Assembly (NCBI RefSeq): GCF_003046585.1
Contig: NZ_QAAE01000006.1
Span: forward strand, 62,001 to 126,000
DNA length: 64,000 bases
Reading direction: 5' to 3'
From: Nitrosomonas aestuarii
GTDB lineage: Bacteria > Pseudomonadota > Gammaproteobacteria > Burkholderiales > Nitrosomonadaceae
The notes under the pieces were generated by a model. The model searched no databases, was not told where the DNA came from, and saw only the letters and a list, made by a program, of their open reading frames with translations. Both the position numbers and the translations under genes were made by a program. Shown one piece after another: positions 45,435-54,499 of this stretch (the stretch's first letter is position 1; every line of letters begins with the position of its first letter).

Positions 45435-46178
45435 ATGTCACAAATTTTAAATGCCATTGCGTATGCTACGCGTGATTTACTGCGGTTTAAAATGATATGG
45501 ATTATGGTATGGCCGATTTTGGTATCAATCCTGCTATGGTTTGTTATCGGCTGGTTGTTCTGGGATACATTTTCCGAATTGATTTTTCTGGGTTTTGCTG
45601 AATTCGGCTTCAGAGAATGGATGGAAGGCCAGGCGCCAGGCTGGCTTGCTTACAGTATTCAATGGTTTATTCATATACTTTTTTTTATTCCCCTGGTCAT
45701 TATCACCACATTGATTATTACGGCTATTTTTTCCATGCCTGCATTAATCAATCATGTCGCAAAAAGGCACTACCCACATCTGAAACGCGAAAGTGGCGGC
45801 ACGATATCGGGCAGTGTTGTGAATGCGCTTTATGCAACATTCATATATATTTTGATCTGGATCATTACATTACCATTATGGGCGTTTGGTGCAGGTATTA
45901 TTGTTCCATTCATAGCCGCAGCATTTTTAAATCAGCAATTATTTCGCTACGATGCGTTATCGGAACACGCCAACCATGATGAGATAAAAAAACTGCTGGC
46001 TTCCAGCCGGCTTCCTTTATGGAATCTGGGTCTGTTGACCGGGTTCCTGCAATATATTCCGATCATCAATTTTTTTGCTCCCGTGCTCACTGCGCTGGCT
46101 TTTATACATTATGAATTGGCGCGTCTGGAAAAAAATCGTGCACATACGGCGCAGGCAACTGTTGTGGACAACGTATAA
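45435..46178 (+). CDS. EI24/CysZ-like membrane protein
   Basis: The 247-residue protein has the EI24 domain pattern with several transmembrane helices (MIWIMVWPILVSILLWFVIGWLFW, IHILFFIPLVIITTLIITAIFSMPALINHVAKRHYP, and others near LPLWAFGAGIIVPFIAAAFLNQQLFRYDAL). The SMPALINHVAKRHYP and NQQLFRYDAL segments are typical. CysZ members carry sulfate; other EI24 proteins have no known substrate. No cys genes are adjacent. Confidence 0.82.
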   Translation: MSQILNAIAYATRDLLRFKMIWIMVWPILVSILLWFVIGWLFWDTFSELIFLGFAEFGFREWMEGQAPGWLAYSIQWFIHILFFIPLVIITTLIITAIFSMPALINHVAKRHYPHLKRESGGTISGSVVNALYATFIYILIWIITLPLWAFGAGIIVPFIAAAFLNQQLFRYDALSEHANHDEIKKLLASSRLPLWNLGLLTGFLQYIPIINFFAPVLTALAFIHYELARLEKNRAHTAQATVVDNV

Positions 46179-46187
46179 CGTATGCTA

Positions 46188-46706
46188 TTACTCAAACAAA
46201 TCCTCAGCGTGCAATACCTTTAAGCCTTCTCGCGCACAAACCTCGTCAAATTTAATCCCGGGTGCGCCACCCACACCGATTCCGCCGACGACTTCACCAC
46301 CCAGCTTTATCGGGAAACCGCCCCCAAGCAAGAGAATGCTTTCATTCATGCGGGCGAGGCTATGCAAATCGGGGCTTTTAACAATCAATTCAGCAAACCT
46401 TTGCGTTGGCCCACGCAAGCTGTTGGCGGTATAAGCCTTGCGGCGACTGCTGTCGAGCGTATGCGGCCCGGCACCGTCAGCTTTTAATTGCACTTTCAGG
46501 AGGCCGGCATGATCGACGATTGCTACACTGACCTTGAATCCGTCATTTTCGCACTGCTTGATAACCGCCATTGCAGCCTTGACCGATGACTCCATTGTCA
46601 AGATATTTTGTTCCGGCTTTTCTTTGGAAAATGATACACCTGAAAACAGGCAGAGAAATAATGACGCGATCATAAGTATAATACGTTGAACTTTGTTGAT
46701 ATTCAT
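46188..46706 (-). CDS. GlcG/HbpS-family haem-binding-like secreted protein
   Basis: The 172-residue protein has a signal peptide (LMIASLFLCLFSGVSFS) and a GlcG/HbpS domain with VSVAIVDHAGLLKVQ, RRKAYTANSL and LLGGGFPIKLGGEVVGGIGVGGAPG, the family signature. HbpS members bind haem or iron outside the cell; GlcG homologues lie in glycolate operons but none is adjacent here. AAAGGAAA lies upstream of the ATG. It converges on the EI24 gene. Confidence 0.85.
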   Translation of the reverse strand: MNINKVQRIILMIASLFLCLFSGVSFSKEKPEQNILTMESSVKAAMAVIKQCENDGFKVSVAIVDHAGLLKVQLKADGAGPHTLDSSRRKAYTANSLRGPTQRFAELIVKSPDLHSLARMNESILLLGGGFPIKLGGEVVGGIGVGGAPGIKFDEVCAREGLKVLHAEDLFE

Positions 46707-46903
46707 GACATAAATTTCCTTTAATAATATTCTGACAAAACCTATTGTAAATACTCTCTGGATGATTACAACCCCGGCATGACAGCAGCTTCACTATAAA
46801 TGTTTTTGCCGAAATTTCCCGCCAGAATAACAAATTTTCATTTGTATATTTTGATCGCATAAGGCAAGATTCGGTTTTCTTTTCATTTAAAAAATACCCC
46901 GCC

Positions 46904-47659
46904 GTGATCTGTTACGAACACCCGCTTAATGAACGCATCCGCACCCTGCTACGATTAGAAGATCTGTTTAAAAAAATAGATTTTTTCTCTGCAAAGGATT
47001 CTCCGCTGCAGCACCACGCTTCGTTGATAACACTTTTTGAAGTACTGGAAGTCACCAGCCGTGCAGATATCAAAACTGATTTATTACAAGAACTTGAACG
47101 TCAGAAACAGATACTGGAAGTGCTGCGTAAAAACCCGGATATCTCCGAAACTGCGCTGGATAATGTACTGGATAACATTCAGACCACATTTCGATCCATG
47201 CTACAAATATCCGGCAAAGCTGGCGAGCACTTGCGTGAGAATGAATGGCTTATGGCCATTAAGCAACGCACCAGTATCCCAGGCGGAGTATGTGAATTTG
47301 ATTTGCCCTCATATCATTACTGGCTGAATCTGGATCCGGCATTGCGCCGCAAGGATTTTAACGAATGGCTTGCGCCGTTGCTGCCCATTCGAAATGCCTT
47401 TGGCATCGTACTTTATTTATTGAGAAACAGTGGAAAAACCACACAAAACGTCGCACAGCAAGGGATCTTCCAACAACCCGGCGCAGATTATTTTGCACAT
47501 TTGCTTCGCATCAGAGTGAGCGAGGATTTTCCTTGTGTTCCAGAAGTCAGTGCCAATAAATACGCACTGAACATCCGATTTATTCCCTCACAATCCGGAC
47601 AGCGCGTCAAAGTTTATGAGAAAGATGTCACTTTTGAGCTTACTTTTTGCAATCTGTAG
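46904..47659 (+). CDS. zapD: cell division protein ZapD
   Basis: The 251-residue protein cross-links FtsZ filaments at the division ring. The ICYEHPLNERIRTLLRLEDLF opening, SRADIKTDLLQELERQKQ, and CEFDLPSYHYWLN are strong ZapD signatures. The GTG start at 46904 matches the family's start. In relatives zapD usually sits near coaE and yacG; here it stands alone. It is divergent from the GlcG gene. Confidence 0.92.
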   Translation: MICYEHPLNERIRTLLRLEDLFKKIDFFSAKDSPLQHHASLITLFEVLEVTSRADIKTDLLQELERQKQILEVLRKNPDISETALDNVLDNIQTTFRSMLQISGKAGEHLRENEWLMAIKQRTSIPGGVCEFDLPSYHYWLNLDPALRRKDFNEWLAPLLPIRNAFGIVLYLLRNSGKTTQNVAQQGIFQQPGADYFAHLLRIRVSEDFPCVPEVSANKYALNIRFIPSQSGQRVKVYEKDVTFELTFCNL

Positions 47660-47710
47660 CACTGTTTCATTCGGTTTCGAAGGCTCCCTGACTTCCTTGC
47701 AATCCATACA

Positions 47711-49279
47711 TCACTTGTTACTCGCGTTTTGTTTATCCAGCATTTCGGGCAGGCGTCTGAGCAAGCGCCCTGCATTAATCATCTGACGACGTAACAATGT
47801 CCAGTTTTCTGTTTTTTTCTTTTCATCCACACAACGTAGCAGCCGTATTTTTAAAGCTTCTTCCTGGCAGTTTAGAATAGCAGCCCATAATGCATCATCC
47901 ACATTATAAGAATGATTTTCCATAAGACATACCGGAATGACATGATCAACCGGCACCGCAAGATCATCAGCGACAGCATGCACGGCAGCGCGCATGTTGG
48001 CGGCTTTAGTATTTTTCGGATGCATCAAATCGTATGGCGGGCACCACTCACCTGTCGGTCGCAAACGGTCAATATGACTGACAACCACCAGTAATGGTGG
48101 CGGACGACGATTCATTTGTGTTGACTGAAAAATGCGCAAAGCATCCAGACAATCACGTTCGGTCTGCCGGTCAGGCCGGTTTACCGGACTGACCCATAAG
48201 ATCAGATCAACATCCTGCGCAGCAAACTGTAACTGCTTGGTGTCAAAATATTCGCTGTCGTATCCTGGGGTATCAAATATGAGTGCCTGAGTTAATCCTT
48301 CCCGAGACAAGACAAAAGGTTTAAGCATCTGAGTACTGTCTGGCAGGATATCTGAAACCGTGGTCAATTTTCCAAACAGGGCATTAATCAAACTTGATTT
48401 ACCGGCATTGGTGCGACCCAGTACCAGAATACGCAACGGTTCTTCTATACTGCCAGCCGCATTCTGTGTTTTATCCAGATTATCCATATCCGCACTGGAC
48501 TGGGATGTCCGTGACGTCACCGGCTCATCGTCAGTGAGCGCCAAACGCCCGCTGTAAAGGTCAATGGCGTAATAACCTACCTTGCGAATATAAGTGCGCA
48601 AAAACCAGCGATGCAGCTCGTCACGCGCCTGCAAAAAACTGCGCTCGCGCAGATGCCGCCAGGCCTCACCGAGCAGCGCATCAATCGGATTGACAATCGC
48701 CCTGCCCGCCCGGTAAACATTAAACACCTGCTCCGCTCTGTTTCTCCAGCGCTGCATACGGAACAGATCGCCGATTGTCAGGCGATTGCTAAAAGGTATG
48801 TTTTCAGTCACATCCCGGCGCAAATCGTGGCCCGCCCGCTCGATTACCAACAAGGTATGCGGTACTGTGAGCTCAAGCAGCGGTTTTTCAACATCCGGAT
48901 AATAACAACGCGCCACCGTTTCCATTGCGCGCTGGCCCAGCTTCAATATCCAGTCACCTTTTTCCAGCGGCCAGTCTTCAGGCTTGCAGGATTCTGCCAA
49001 TGTCTGAACCTGCTGCCACGCATCATCTGCGCTAAGCGGCCATTCCGGATTAGGCTCGGTAGCCGCTTCTGCGAGCAGTTTACGGTCGCGCCGCAGCAAC
49101 CACTGTTGCAGCCCATAACCCAGACCACTGCACAGCAACATGACAAACGCCCAGAAAAGCAAAAAACCATGCTGCCACAGCCATGCCATTCCAAAACCCA
49201 ATAATGCCAGAAACGGCAAAATCAGCAGCATAAAGGCCAGCAATCGAAGCGAGTCTATACCATAAGGCAATAACTTCAT
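47711..49279 (-). CDS. membrane-anchored GTPase
   Basis: The 522-residue protein has two N-terminal transmembrane helices (LLAFMLLILPFLALLGFGMAWLW and LFWAFVMLLCSGLGYGLQ). After a helical region a Ras-like G domain begins near residue 290: GRTNAGKSSLINALFG (G1), FDTPGYDSE (G3), SHIDRLRP (G4-like). The ATG overlaps the stop of the preceding GTPase gene (ATGA). It is the last gene of the seven-gene operon. A role with the paired GTPase in membrane organisation is inferred. Confidence 0.85.
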   Translation of the reverse strand: MKLLPYGIDSLRLLAFMLLILPFLALLGFGMAWLWQHGFLLFWAFVMLLCSGLGYGLQQWLLRRDRKLLAEAATEPNPEWPLSADDAWQQVQTLAESCKPEDWPLEKGDWILKLGQRAMETVARCYYPDVEKPLLELTVPHTLLVIERAGHDLRRDVTENIPFSNRLTIGDLFRMQRWRNRAEQVFNVYRAGRAIVNPIDALLGEAWRHLRERSFLQARDELHRWFLRTYIRKVGYYAIDLYSGRLALTDDEPVTSRTSQSSADMDNLDKTQNAAGSIEEPLRILVLGRTNAGKSSLINALFGKLTTVSDILPDSTQMLKPFVLSREGLTQALIFDTPGYDSEYFDTKQLQFAAQDVDLILWVSPVNRPDRQTERDCLDALRIFQSTQMNRRPPPLLVVVSHIDRLRPTGEWCPPYDLMHPKNTKAANMRAAVHAVADDLAVPVDHVIPVCLMENHSYNVDDALWAAILNCQEEALKIRLLRCVDEKKKTENWTLLRRQMINAGRLLRRLPEMLDKQNASNK

Positions 49280-50505
49280 TCAGATCTGCCCCGCAAGCGG
49301 TCTTTCAGGACAGCTGCGCCGCGCTCCAGTTCTTCTGCATAGATGCGTCGAATTGTAGCGGAATCTACATGCAGGTTATTCCGGTGTCTGACGAAAAAAT
49401 ACACGGCGGCTTTACCCAACGCATACGTTGCCGCACCGCTGGCGCTGGCACCCCATACCGCACCCACCGTCTGCCCCCAGAACGGAATCAACTTGGTAAC
49501 CGCGCGGCCGACCAATCGCGTCAGATAACCGGTTGCAACGCCCGCGCCCATCAGGCCCAGAAACTCGGAAATAGTACGCTTATCCCAGATTTGACCATAT
49601 AAAGCGGCCAGACTGTGCAGCAGTTTTGCCTGCACGGCCGAAACCGCCACCAGATCGACCACCGGCAAGGCACCCAGACCGGCCGCTGTGGTTGCATAAC
49701 CCACAATATGCTGATGCGCAGCCCGTTCAAACAGATCATGCACCCCCTCATCGCCGCTCAACAGATTTTCCAGACCCAGCGATGACAAAGATTCGATCGC
49801 CACCCACAAGGCTTCCAACCCATAATCCTGCGGATCAAATCCGTCTTCAGATAGGGTCAAATCCACTGCCACCCATCGTACCGGCGCATGGCCCGGCAAT
49901 TGTGCAGCGGTAGCACGTTGCGCATGCAAAGCGCGCTTCAGATCAACGGGCACTGAATCCGGCAAAGGTTCCTGGTCATAGGGCCAGGGATTAATATGCC
50001 GCCCTCCGATTGGATAGCACTCATGCAAACCGGTTTGCACAATCAGCAACGGCCATTCCGGATGACGCTCACGCACTGTATGCAGCACATCAAACACCGC
50101 CTGCTGCCTGATATCCGCAACTTTCATAACCGCGATCAATAAATGTGCCTTGGATTCACAATAGCGGATATCCTCTACCGGATCATAGGATACTTCACCC
50201 AATCCACGCGTATCGAGAAACCGGACTACCGGCATATCCGCTGGAAAATCATAAAAACGGGATTGCCGGGTGCATGGTTGAAAACCGTTACCGATCTCGG
50301 CGGTTTCACTGCCTGTCATCGCACGGATAATTGATGTTTTACCCGCCTGTGTCTTGCCAACCAGCCATAACACCGGCACAGGTATCTTCTCCCGTGCCTC
50401 ACGCAGCGATTTTTCAAGCAACGCTGCATCCACGCTCGGATCCAGCAATACTGATCGCAGATGCTTCCAGTAATCGGTCCAGTTTCCTAAATTATCCCAT
50501 TTCAT
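49276..50505 (-). CDS. GTPase with DUF697/YcjF-like C-terminal domain
   Basis: The 409-residue protein has a G domain with GKTQAGKTSIIRAMTG (G1, residues 50-65) and FLDTRGLGE (G3). A C-terminal DUF697-like region follows with hydrophobic helices (YATTAAGLGALPVVDLVAVSAVQAKLL; FLGLMGAGVATGYL). Similar domain pairs occur in YcjF/YcjX-like proteins. Its ATG overlaps the glycosylase stop by one base (TGATG), and its own stop overlaps the next GTPase. Confidence 0.85.
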   Translation of the reverse strand: MKWDNLGNWTDYWKHLRSVLLDPSVDAALLEKSLREAREKIPVPVLWLVGKTQAGKTSIIRAMTGSETAEIGNGFQPCTRQSRFYDFPADMPVVRFLDTRGLGEVSYDPVEDIRYCESKAHLLIAVMKVADIRQQAVFDVLHTVRERHPEWPLLIVQTGLHECYPIGGRHINPWPYDQEPLPDSVPVDLKRALHAQRATAAQLPGHAPVRWVAVDLTLSEDGFDPQDYGLEALWVAIESLSSLGLENLLSGDEGVHDLFERAAHQHIVGYATTAAGLGALPVVDLVAVSAVQAKLLHSLAALYGQIWDKRTISEFLGLMGAGVATGYLTRLVGRAVTKLIPFWGQTVGAVWGASASGAATYALGKAAVYFFVRHRNNLHVDSATIRRIYAEELERGAAVLKDRLRGRSE

Positions 50506-51059
50506 CAGACTGAAATCTTTTCATTACTGTGATACGGAACAGGCAACCCGCCGCTCAATAATTGATGCCATTGTTCTCGCTTGCGCGCGAAAGACAAGGT
50601 GGCATTAGCCGGACTGGTGGAGGGCAAGCGCGTCAATTGCAACCACCGGATTGAGTCCGGTATATCTTTATTGAGCACATATCGCTTAAAACAAGTTTGA
50701 GCCTTTCCGCCATTGAAAAAAACATATCTAATCCGGCGATACTGATGGAAGAAGGATTGAAAATCATTGATAGTCTGTGACTGGGTTTCAATACTGGAAT
50801 CAAGACTGCCTTTGCGTCTACAGGATTGCAAAACATCCCAGAGTGCAATGTGCGCCTTTTTCAAAGCAGCTGTTTTTTCCGTATAAGAAGCAACTGCCGG
50901 ATTAAAATCCAATAACTCACCCATAATGCGCCAAAATGCATTTTGCGGATAGGCATAGTATTGATTGGCTGACAATGACGCCCGTCCCGGCATGCTTCCC
51001 AGTATGAGAATCTCGGCATGCCGATCAACAATCGGCGCAAAACTGTAAATAGTCGTCAT
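50505..51059 (-). CDS. DNA-deoxyinosine/uracil glycosylase, UDG-superfamily
   Basis: The 184-residue protein opens with LILGSMPGRASLSANQYYAYPQNAFWRIM, the catalytic region of the UDG-like DNA-deoxyinosine glycosylase (family 6) group. It ends with LPSTSPANATLSF, the second active-site segment. Members excise hypoxanthine or uracil from DNA. It is in the lipid/GTPase operon, and its stop overlaps the next start by one base. Confidence 0.82.
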   Translation of the reverse strand: MTTIYSFAPIVDRHAEILILGSMPGRASLSANQYYAYPQNAFWRIMGELLDFNPAVASYTEKTAALKKAHIALWDVLQSCRRKGSLDSSIETQSQTINDFQSFFHQYRRIRYVFFNGGKAQTCFKRYVLNKDIPDSIRWLQLTRLPSTSPANATLSFARKREQWHQLLSGGLPVPYHSNEKISV

Positions 51060-51068
51060 TGCAAACAG

Positions 51069-51815
51069 TCATTTTCCCGGCATTTCATCCACGTAATAAT
51101 GCTGAATGGCATTCAATTCGTGATCCAGTTCATATATCAGCGGCCGTCCCGTTGCCAGCTTCAATTTCATCACCTGCCGTTGCGACAGATTACTGAGTTG
51201 CATCATCAATGTACGTAGCACATTTTTATGCGAAACAATCAACACCCGTTTACCTTGCAGCAATTCAGGTTTAATGACTTCCTGCCAGAAAGGTAGCAGC
51301 CGCTCTCCCGCCTGTTTCAGACTCTCACCACGCGGCAGCACATCCTTCTCTACCATACCATAGTGTGAATGATTACCGGGAAAACGCGCATCATCTAACG
51401 CCAGACTGGGAGGCACGCCATCAAACCGTATTTGTGTACGCAAAACAGGCCAGACGCCAAATTTTTTCAGCGCAGACCAGCGCCCCATACCCTCCAATGC
51501 ACCATAGTGACGCTCATTCAAGCGCCAGCATTGTTGTATAGGTAGTTCATTGAGTTCCATAACTGATAAAACCGTTTTCGCTGTCTCCAGCGCACGCTGC
51601 AGCGTAGAGGAAAAGCAACTGTCGAATGCAAACCCGGCTTGCTGCAGCTGATGTGCAGCATCCTGCGCTTCCTGCTGACCTTTAGGACTGAGCGCAACAT
51701 CGCTCCAGCCGGTAAATACCTTGTCCCGATTCCAGACACTCTGACCGTGTCGCAACAATACAAGTCGGATCGGCGCCTGAATGGGTTTTTTTAGCGCTGA
51801 AACTTCCGGTATCAT
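51069..51815 (-). CDS. 2,3-bisphosphoglycerate-dependent phosphoglycerate mutase-like enzyme
   Basis: The 248-residue histidine phosphatase superfamily protein opens VLLRHGQSVWNRDKVFTGWSDVALSPKGQQEA, with the phosphohistidine His23 in RHG, close to GpmA. It then has RLNERHYGALEGM and SHKNVLRTLM, where GpmA normally has HGNSLR. The middle (RFPGNHSHYGMVEKDVLPRGESLKQAGERLLPFW) follows GpmA, with PRGESLK replacing P-TESLK. This looks like a diverged GpmA, and its place in the lipid-like operon makes a non-glycolytic phosphatase role possible. Its ATG overlaps the desaturase stop (ATGA). Confidence 0.85.
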   Translation of the reverse strand: MIPEVSALKKPIQAPIRLVLLRHGQSVWNRDKVFTGWSDVALSPKGQQEAQDAAHQLQQAGFAFDSCFSSTLQRALETAKTVLSVMELNELPIQQCWRLNERHYGALEGMGRWSALKKFGVWPVLRTQIRFDGVPPSLALDDARFPGNHSHYGMVEKDVLPRGESLKQAGERLLPFWQEVIKPELLQGKRVLIVSHKNVLRTLMMQLSNLSQRQVMKLKLATGRPLIYELDHELNAIQHYYVDEMPGK

Positions 51816-52912
51816 GGATTATCGTGCGTACTTTTTTGCATATCGGACGTACTGGATTGAGCGGATTCCTGCCAGATACGTGTCAAGGCATCCCACAGGC
51901 TATTACGCATGGTCGTCAGATAAAGCGTATTGTCACTAAGTCCGGTGACCAGGCGTCGTTGCGCTTTTCCGAGGTTATGGTAGGGCATGCTCATAAACAA
52001 ATGATGTGTCGCATGAAAGCGCAATCCAACTGGCGCCCACAATGGTGTAATCAATGGATTTCCGGGTACGTTGATAGAATCCAGGTATTGTTCTGCATGA
52101 GTCATAGACTCAGCACCTGGATTACGATAGGCATGCGCAGCCAGCGTGCGCAGTGAGTTCAAAATAAAAACCATCACCGCAATAAGATACCAGAGTATTA
52201 ACACCGCATACGAAAGCACATCCAGCAGCACCAGCGAGATCACTGCCAGGGCCAGCAAAAATGCGGCCAGCTCTTGTTGCCGCCAGTTATGGTCATTACG
52301 AATTGCATTTTCCGGGCGTTTGTAACCGGGATCGATCGTCAACGATGAGGCGCGCTCCCATACGACCTTGCGTAATGGCGGAATCAGATAAGACAGTGGC
52401 GTTAGCAGCAGAAAACGGATCACCAGCAGCGCCGGCAACAAAAAGGACAATAAAACATAACTAACCATTTCTATCGGCTTCCTAGTCGCGAACGGCACAT
52501 ATTCACCATCCTGGAACGTCCCGTAAATGTCACGTTTATGATGTTCGTTATGTACGCCATCATAGGTAAATGATGGAATCATGAAGGGTATGCCGCAAGT
52601 GCAGTTCCACACCAATCGGAAAATTTTAAATGAACCTTTTTTCAAATGCACCAGTTCGTGTATAAATATAGCCGATCGGTATACCGTAAACACGGCCACC
52701 GTATATGCGGCGATCTGCCACAATGAAAAAAGCGGAGAAGTGAGTGCGGTAATAAATGCCGCCCAAGCTACAATAATATTGAATAGAAAATCCGCCCAGT
52801 AAATCCATGGATTGGGCGTCATCAAATCACTGACCAGGCTATGCGCCTCACGAAGCGGGAATACTTCTGCACCCGTTTCTGACATTTTAATTGGTTCTGC
52901 GACTTCTTTCAT
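51812..52912 (-). CDS. membrane fatty acid desaturase
   Basis: The 366-residue membrane di-iron desaturase/hydroxylase has His boxes HELVH (85-89), HNEHH (121-125) and HATHH (about 303-307). The helices IIVAWAAFITALTSP, IAAYTVAVFTVYRSAIF and others fit the family. It probably inserts a double bond or hydroxyl into a lipid acyl chain in the membrane. Its ATG overlaps the HIT gene stop (ATGA), and the mutase-like gene overlaps its own stop. Confidence 0.9.
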   Translation of the reverse strand: MKEVAEPIKMSETGAEVFPLREAHSLVSDLMTPNPWIYWADFLFNIIVAWAAFITALTSPLFSLWQIAAYTVAVFTVYRSAIFIHELVHLKKGSFKIFRLVWNCTCGIPFMIPSFTYDGVHNEHHKRDIYGTFQDGEYVPFATRKPIEMVSYVLLSFLLPALLVIRFLLLTPLSYLIPPLRKVVWERASSLTIDPGYKRPENAIRNDHNWRQQELAAFLLALAVISLVLLDVLSYAVLILWYLIAVMVFILNSLRTLAAHAYRNPGAESMTHAEQYLDSINVPGNPLITPLWAPVGLRFHATHHLFMSMPYHNLGKAQRRLVTGLSDNTLYLTTMRNSLWDALTRIWQESAQSSTSDMQKSTHDNP

Positions 52913-53352
52913 GACCAGCAGGTTCTAATATGATCAATAATCAATTGATTTATTTTTTCATCGGTTTCATTCACATGCCCAAGATCGGGAACAGCAGGCC
53001 AACCCGCATCGACAAACACTTTATCCGCAAACTGCTTTGATTGTTCATAACGTGGAATGACATGAAAATGCACATCCGGGTCGACCATCATCAGCATCAA
53101 GTAGTTCAGTTTGTCATATTGAAACGCTTTGGCAAGTGCGTGCTCAATCTGGCCAGTAACTGCATGCAATTCAGCAAAGCATGCTGGACTCAGCTCTGAA
53201 AATGCCTTTACAGGCTCATGTGCGGCTAAAACTAACGCGCCCAGCGTCGCCTGGGCGGGGCGCAGCATCACACTCCAGTATTGAAACGAGTGAATAATTG
53301 TTTGTGGTGCGCCAAACTTGCGCATGGTTGCATTGAGAACAGGTAGATTCAC
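52909..53352 (-). CDS. HIT-family protein, first triad His replaced by Asp
   Basis: The 147-residue protein has a HIT-like fold ending in DPDVHFHVIPRY. Aligned with HxHxHxx, the first His is Asp, while the second (catalytic) and third His are kept. HIT proteins hydrolyse or transfer nucleotidyl groups. The GTG at 53352 has GAGGGG seven bases upstream. It lies 22 bases after the nucleotidyltransferase gene and overlaps the desaturase by four bases. Confidence 0.82.
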   Translation of the reverse strand: MNLPVLNATMRKFGAPQTIIHSFQYWSVMLRPAQATLGALVLAAHEPVKAFSELSPACFAELHAVTGQIEHALAKAFQYDKLNYLMLMMVDPDVHFHVIPRYEQSKQFADKVFVDAGWPAVPDLGHVNETDEKINQLIIDHIRTCWS

Positions 53353-53374
53353 ACTTGCCCCTCTTTAAACTTTA

Positions 53375-54118
53375 TTAATCGCCTTCCTGGTTAAAAAGCA
53401 TGCCCGCTCGGGCCAGATCTTCGACAAAATCGATTTCACACCAGCGATATCCCTTTACAGAGCATGCATTCACCAGACGCTGGTCTGCCAGCTTGTCAAT
53501 AATGGACAAGTACCAGGACTTTAGCTCAGCAGGATGACGTAACGCAGCTTCTATCGCCTGACGGAAGCAGACAGGGCCATGTTCGCGAAAATAAACCAGA
53601 CCAATTGATTCTGCATCAATCTGATCCGGCGGCACAATCTTGCTTACCTGCTTCACCCAGCCATCCGTATTGAGTTGCACTTTCATGTCATCTGCATCAT
53701 AGCTTTTCTTGAAATCTACACTCAGTGTAATCGGGGCAGACGGTGAATTCAATACTTGCAACACTAATTTGGGCTCAATAACTGTATCTCCGTTCAGCAG
53801 CAAAAAATCACTGCTCATATCCGAACGGGCCAGCCAGCAGCTGGCCAGGTTATCCGCTACTTCATAAAAAGGATTAAAGACAATTCTAATACTGCTGCGA
53901 TCCGCATAGCGCGCTTGCAGCAATGCTTCTATCTGCCTCACCTGAAAACCCGCAACTATGACAATTTCATCGATGCCTGCAGTCTGCAGCGCATCAATCT
54001 GCCAAGCGAGCACAGGCTTATTGGCGACAGGGAGCAGGCATTTGGGGGAATTTTCGGTCAGTGGCAGCAAACGCCGCCCTTGTCCGGCACTCAAAATAAT
54101 GGCTTTTACAGCATTCAC
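53375..54118 (-). CDS. nucleotidyltransferase, phosphocholine cytidylyltransferase (LicC)-like
   Basis: The 247-residue enzyme has the NTP-transferase signature AIILSAGQGRRLLPLTENSPKCLLPVANKPVL, and FLLLNGDTVIE with the metal-binding Asp. NPFYEVADNLASCWLAR resembles the substrate region of LicC-type CTP:phosphocholine cytidylyltransferases rather than hexose-phosphate enzymes. It activates a small phosphate ester or sugar phosphate to an NDP/CDP form. It heads the seven-gene operon. Confidence 0.82.
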   Translation of the reverse strand: MNAVKAIILSAGQGRRLLPLTENSPKCLLPVANKPVLAWQIDALQTAGIDEIVIVAGFQVRQIEALLQARYADRSSIRIVFNPFYEVADNLASCWLARSDMSSDFLLLNGDTVIEPKLVLQVLNSPSAPITLSVDFKKSYDADDMKVQLNTDGWVKQVSKIVPPDQIDAESIGLVYFREHGPVCFRQAIEAALRHPAELKSWYLSIIDKLADQRLVNACSVKGYRWCEIDFVEDLARAGMLFNQEGD

Positions 54119-54238
54119 AAATTCAGTAACTATTTTTTAATGGTAGAGTACTTGATTTTAACCTGAATGCTTCGTCTATTGCTGAAATTTGGCGGACAGT
54201 CATAAATAAAACGGAGGCAGGTTGCTGAAAAATGGATT

Positions 54239-54306
54239 AACAGGCTGTTGATAAGCTATCTACTTTGCCACTGCAGCGTTTAAAAAGTTCGAAATGCTCA
54301 ATTGAT
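54239..54306 (-). repeat. degenerate dispersed repeat, copy D
   Basis: AACAGGCTGTTGATAAGCTATC, TTGCCACTGCAGCGTTTAAAAA and GTTCGAAATGCTCAATTGA form one end of the repeat in reverse orientation. A second partial piece (GGCAGGTTGCTGAAAAATGG) lies just before it at about 54217. Confidence 0.6.
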
Positions 54307-54499
54307 TTCACACAAGCTTCGCTTTTTACTCAGCACATTATATGCCTTGCCCTTAGGACCGGCTTTAAGCCTTTCAAATCTGCTTACTGCAATTTTGTCA
54401 CTTGTTTCTGCGTTGCGCCGCCTGCCCTGGATACAATTACAATGGTCTGTTAAAACAACCAGAGCAAGGCATCAGCTACGCAGGCAGTTTTTTAACCCG
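54307..54499. other. gap before cysteine desulfurase
   Basis: About 190 bases with further repeat-like fragments (TTTCTGCGTTGCGCCGCC near 54410; ACGCAGGCAGTTTTTTAACCC near 54480). No gene is seen. Confidence 0.35.
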
